Assembly: GCA_015486615.1 (NCBI GenBank)
Contig: WFRI01000074.1
Span: forward strand, 1-6,316
Direction of reading: 5' to 3'
DNA: 6,316 bases
Origin: Candidatus Omnitrophota bacterium
GTDB lineage: Bacteria; Omnitrophota; Gorgyraeia; Duberdicusellales; Duberdicusellaceae
The notes beneath the pieces were generated by a model, which saw only the letters and a program-made list of their open reading frames with translations, did not search any database and had not been told where the DNA came from. Shown in pieces: positions 5,652 through 6,316 of this stretch. The first letter of the stretch is position 1, and every line of letters begins with the position of its first letter. A program made the position numbers and the translations under genes.

Positions 5652-6062
5652 CTACCGCGCCAGCAGACTCAATATTCTCAAAGCCAGCAAAGCGGCATTA
5701 TGCCCGCCGGCTTTACCTACAGGCATAGTTGCCACTGGCACGCCTTTAGGCATTTGCACTATAGAAAGCAAAGAATCTATACCTTTAAAAGTTGATGTCT
5801 TAATCGGCACTCCAATAACCGGCAAAGAAGTATAAGCGGCTATTACTCCCGGCAAAGCCGCAGAACCGCCGGCCGCCGCAATAATTACTTTATAGCCTTT
5901 GTTTTTGGCTGTTTTGGCAAATTCCCGGACCTTATCCGGTGTTCTGTGCGCAGAAAAGATAAAAACCTCATATTTTTCCCGGGCCTCGTTTAAAACAGAA
6001 AAACAGCCTTTTATCTTAGGTACATCAGACTTACTGCCTAAAACAACCGCCACTCTGGCCAT
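5652..6062 (-). CDS. purE: N5-carboxyaminoimidazole ribonucleotide mutase (class I PurE), short form
   Basis: PurE converts N5-CAIR to CAIR in de novo purine synthesis, working with PurK. The class I features are GSKSD (9-13), SAHRTP (37-42, catalytic histidine 39), AGGSAALPGVIAA (64-76), and IDSLLSIVQMPKGVPVATMPVG (95-116 overall). NAALLALRIL is at 122-131. Two things differ from the E. coli enzyme. The histidine of GGAAHLPG is alanine here (Ala69), and the chain stops at 136 residues, about 30 short of the usual 160-170, lacking the C-terminal helix. The start is ATG 6062, seven bases after AGGAGG (6075-6070), and MARVAVVLGSKSD is the normal beginning, so the shortness is at the C-terminus and ends in an ordinary TAG. 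SAHR rather than SAHK argues against the class II, CO2-using type. purK is not adjacent in this window. Confidence 0.94.
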   Translation of the reverse strand: MARVAVVLGSKSDVPKIKGCFSVLNEAREKYEVFIFSAHRTPDKVREFAKTAKNKGYKVIIAAAGGSAALPGVIAAYTSLPVIGVPIKTSTFKGIDSLLSIVQMPKGVPVATMPVGKAGGHNAALLALRILSLLAR

Positions 6063-6086
6063 ATAAAAACCTCCTATTTGGCAATT

Positions 6087-6128
6087 CTCCCAATGTCCAA
6101 CGTCGTATGCCCAAAGCCGAAAGTCAAC
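6087..6128 (-). repeat. Heptad tandem array, copy 3, upstream of purE
   Basis: On the minus strand six 7-base units run without a gap: GTTGACT, TTCGGCT, TTGGGCA, TACGACG, TTGGACA, TTGGGAG. The consensus is close to TTSGRCA. It ends 11 bases before the purE Shine-Dalgarno, so it probably lies in the purE leader or promoter region. The TTGACT within it has no −10 at a suitable distance, and I could not identify a purE promoter. Confidence 0.7.
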
Positions 6129-6166
6129 TTTTTAAGACTGTCTTGTTTTGTTGCAAAAATTAACAC

Positions 6167-6180
6167 CTTCTTACCGGCAC
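6167..6180 (-). repeat. GTGCCGGTAAGAAG block, copy 3
   Basis: This is an exact 14-base match, in opposite orientation, to 2125-2138. On the minus strand it follows the T6 arm of the 6185-6210 hairpin after four bases (CGTA). Copy 1 has the same order with five bases (CGCGG) between hairpin and block. The shared order and spacing show that hairpin and block are parts of one unit. Confidence 0.75.
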
Positions 6181-6184
6181 TACG

Positions 6185-6210
6185 TTAAAAAACGCGCTAG
6201 CGTTTTTTAA
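6185..6210. terminator. Symmetrical A6/T6 hairpin upstream of purE, probable bidirectional terminator
   Basis: TTAAAAAACGC (6185-6195) and GCGTTTTTTAA (6200-6210) pair perfectly over 11 bases around a GCTA loop, with a T6 run on each strand. It would end transcripts entering from the unseen gene to the right before purE. Its design matches 2092-2119 with a different GC core. Confidence 0.6.
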
Positions 6211-6316
6211 GCGGTAGTCAACATTTCTAATAGCCGACTAATCTAACTAACTAAATGCTTTTCTTTCTGAATTTTAATAATTTCACGTTCTTAGTGCCGA
6301 AGGCCGTTATTACTTA
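6211..6316. other. Unassigned sequence at the right edge
   Basis: No gene is supported here. All minus-strand frames carry stops. An open plus-strand frame from ATG 6255 reaches the window edge but has no ribosome site. CTAACTAACTAA (6243-6254) is a short 4-base repeat, and GTGCCGAAGGCCG (6294-6306) faintly recalls the shared repeat block. The region probably continues the intergenic spacer. Confidence 0.4.

Noticed and set aside
5584..6105. Integron attC sites
   Set aside because: GTTGGAC and GTTAGAC fit the GTTRRRY core pattern, but no matching RYYYAAC partner lies at the right distance within the same element. There is no integrase and no cassette-like gene arrangement.
6122..6127. TTGACT as a purE −35 element
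   Set aside because: No −10-like hexamer occurs 15-19 bases downstream, and the bases are part of the heptad array.
6255..6316. Start of a plus-strand gene at the right edge
   Set aside because: About 20 open codons from an ATG without a Shine-Dalgarno, in sequence that otherwise looks intergenic.

Overview
The window is a stretch of bacterial chromosome in which every gene I can support lies on the minus strand. It is mostly housekeeping. Read in the direction of transcription (right to left), it holds purE, a fused tsaC/low-molecular-weight phosphatase gene, rpiB, glyA, a dCMP deaminase gene, recA, a two-gene toxin-antitoxin module (ribbon-helix-helix antitoxin plus MazF/PemK toxin), and the first 32 codons of a membrane-anchored or exported protein that runs off the left edge. 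Most genes have purine-rich Shine-Dalgarno sequences, and sigma70-type promoters are visible ahead of recA and the toxin-antitoxin pair, so the source is a bacterium. The order ywlC-ywlE-rpiB-glyA resembles Bacillus subtilis, but the domain fusion and the following dCMP deaminase gene suggest a poorly cultivated lineage. My impression is an Omnitrophota-like candidate phylum, held at low to moderate confidence because no marker here is decisive.

Layout: 6211-6316 is unassigned sequence. A hairpin terminator and a heptad repeat array (6087-6210) precede purE. A 157-base spacer with a second composite repeat separates purE from a compact block (5494-2225) of tsaC-ptp, rpiB, glyA and dCMP deaminase. 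In that block rpiB and glyA overlap by 11 bases, and glyA and the deaminase gene are 7 bases apart. A 238-base spacer (1987-2224) holds a symmetrical terminator hairpin, a third repeat array and the recA promoter. The toxin-antitoxin operon begins 84 bases after recA with its own near-consensus promoter. A fourth heptad array lies just past the toxin gene.

The metabolic genes fit together. RpiB makes ribose 5-phosphate, the precursor of PRPP, and PurE works in purine synthesis from PRPP. GlyA makes glycine and methylene-tetrahydrofolate, and dCMP deaminase makes dUMP; methylene-tetrahydrofolate and dUMP are the two substrates of thymidylate synthase. TsaC starts the t6A modification of tRNA.

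The most unusual feature is not a gene. All four spacers longer than 100 bases between the recognised genes carry related short tandem arrays with a 7-base period (unit close to TTSGACA). Three of them share a GTGCCGGTAAGAAG-like block, and two of those also share an A6/T6-flanked hairpin. This looks like a dispersed, composite intergenic repeat family. I see no phage, transposase, CRISPR array or clearly new defence system.
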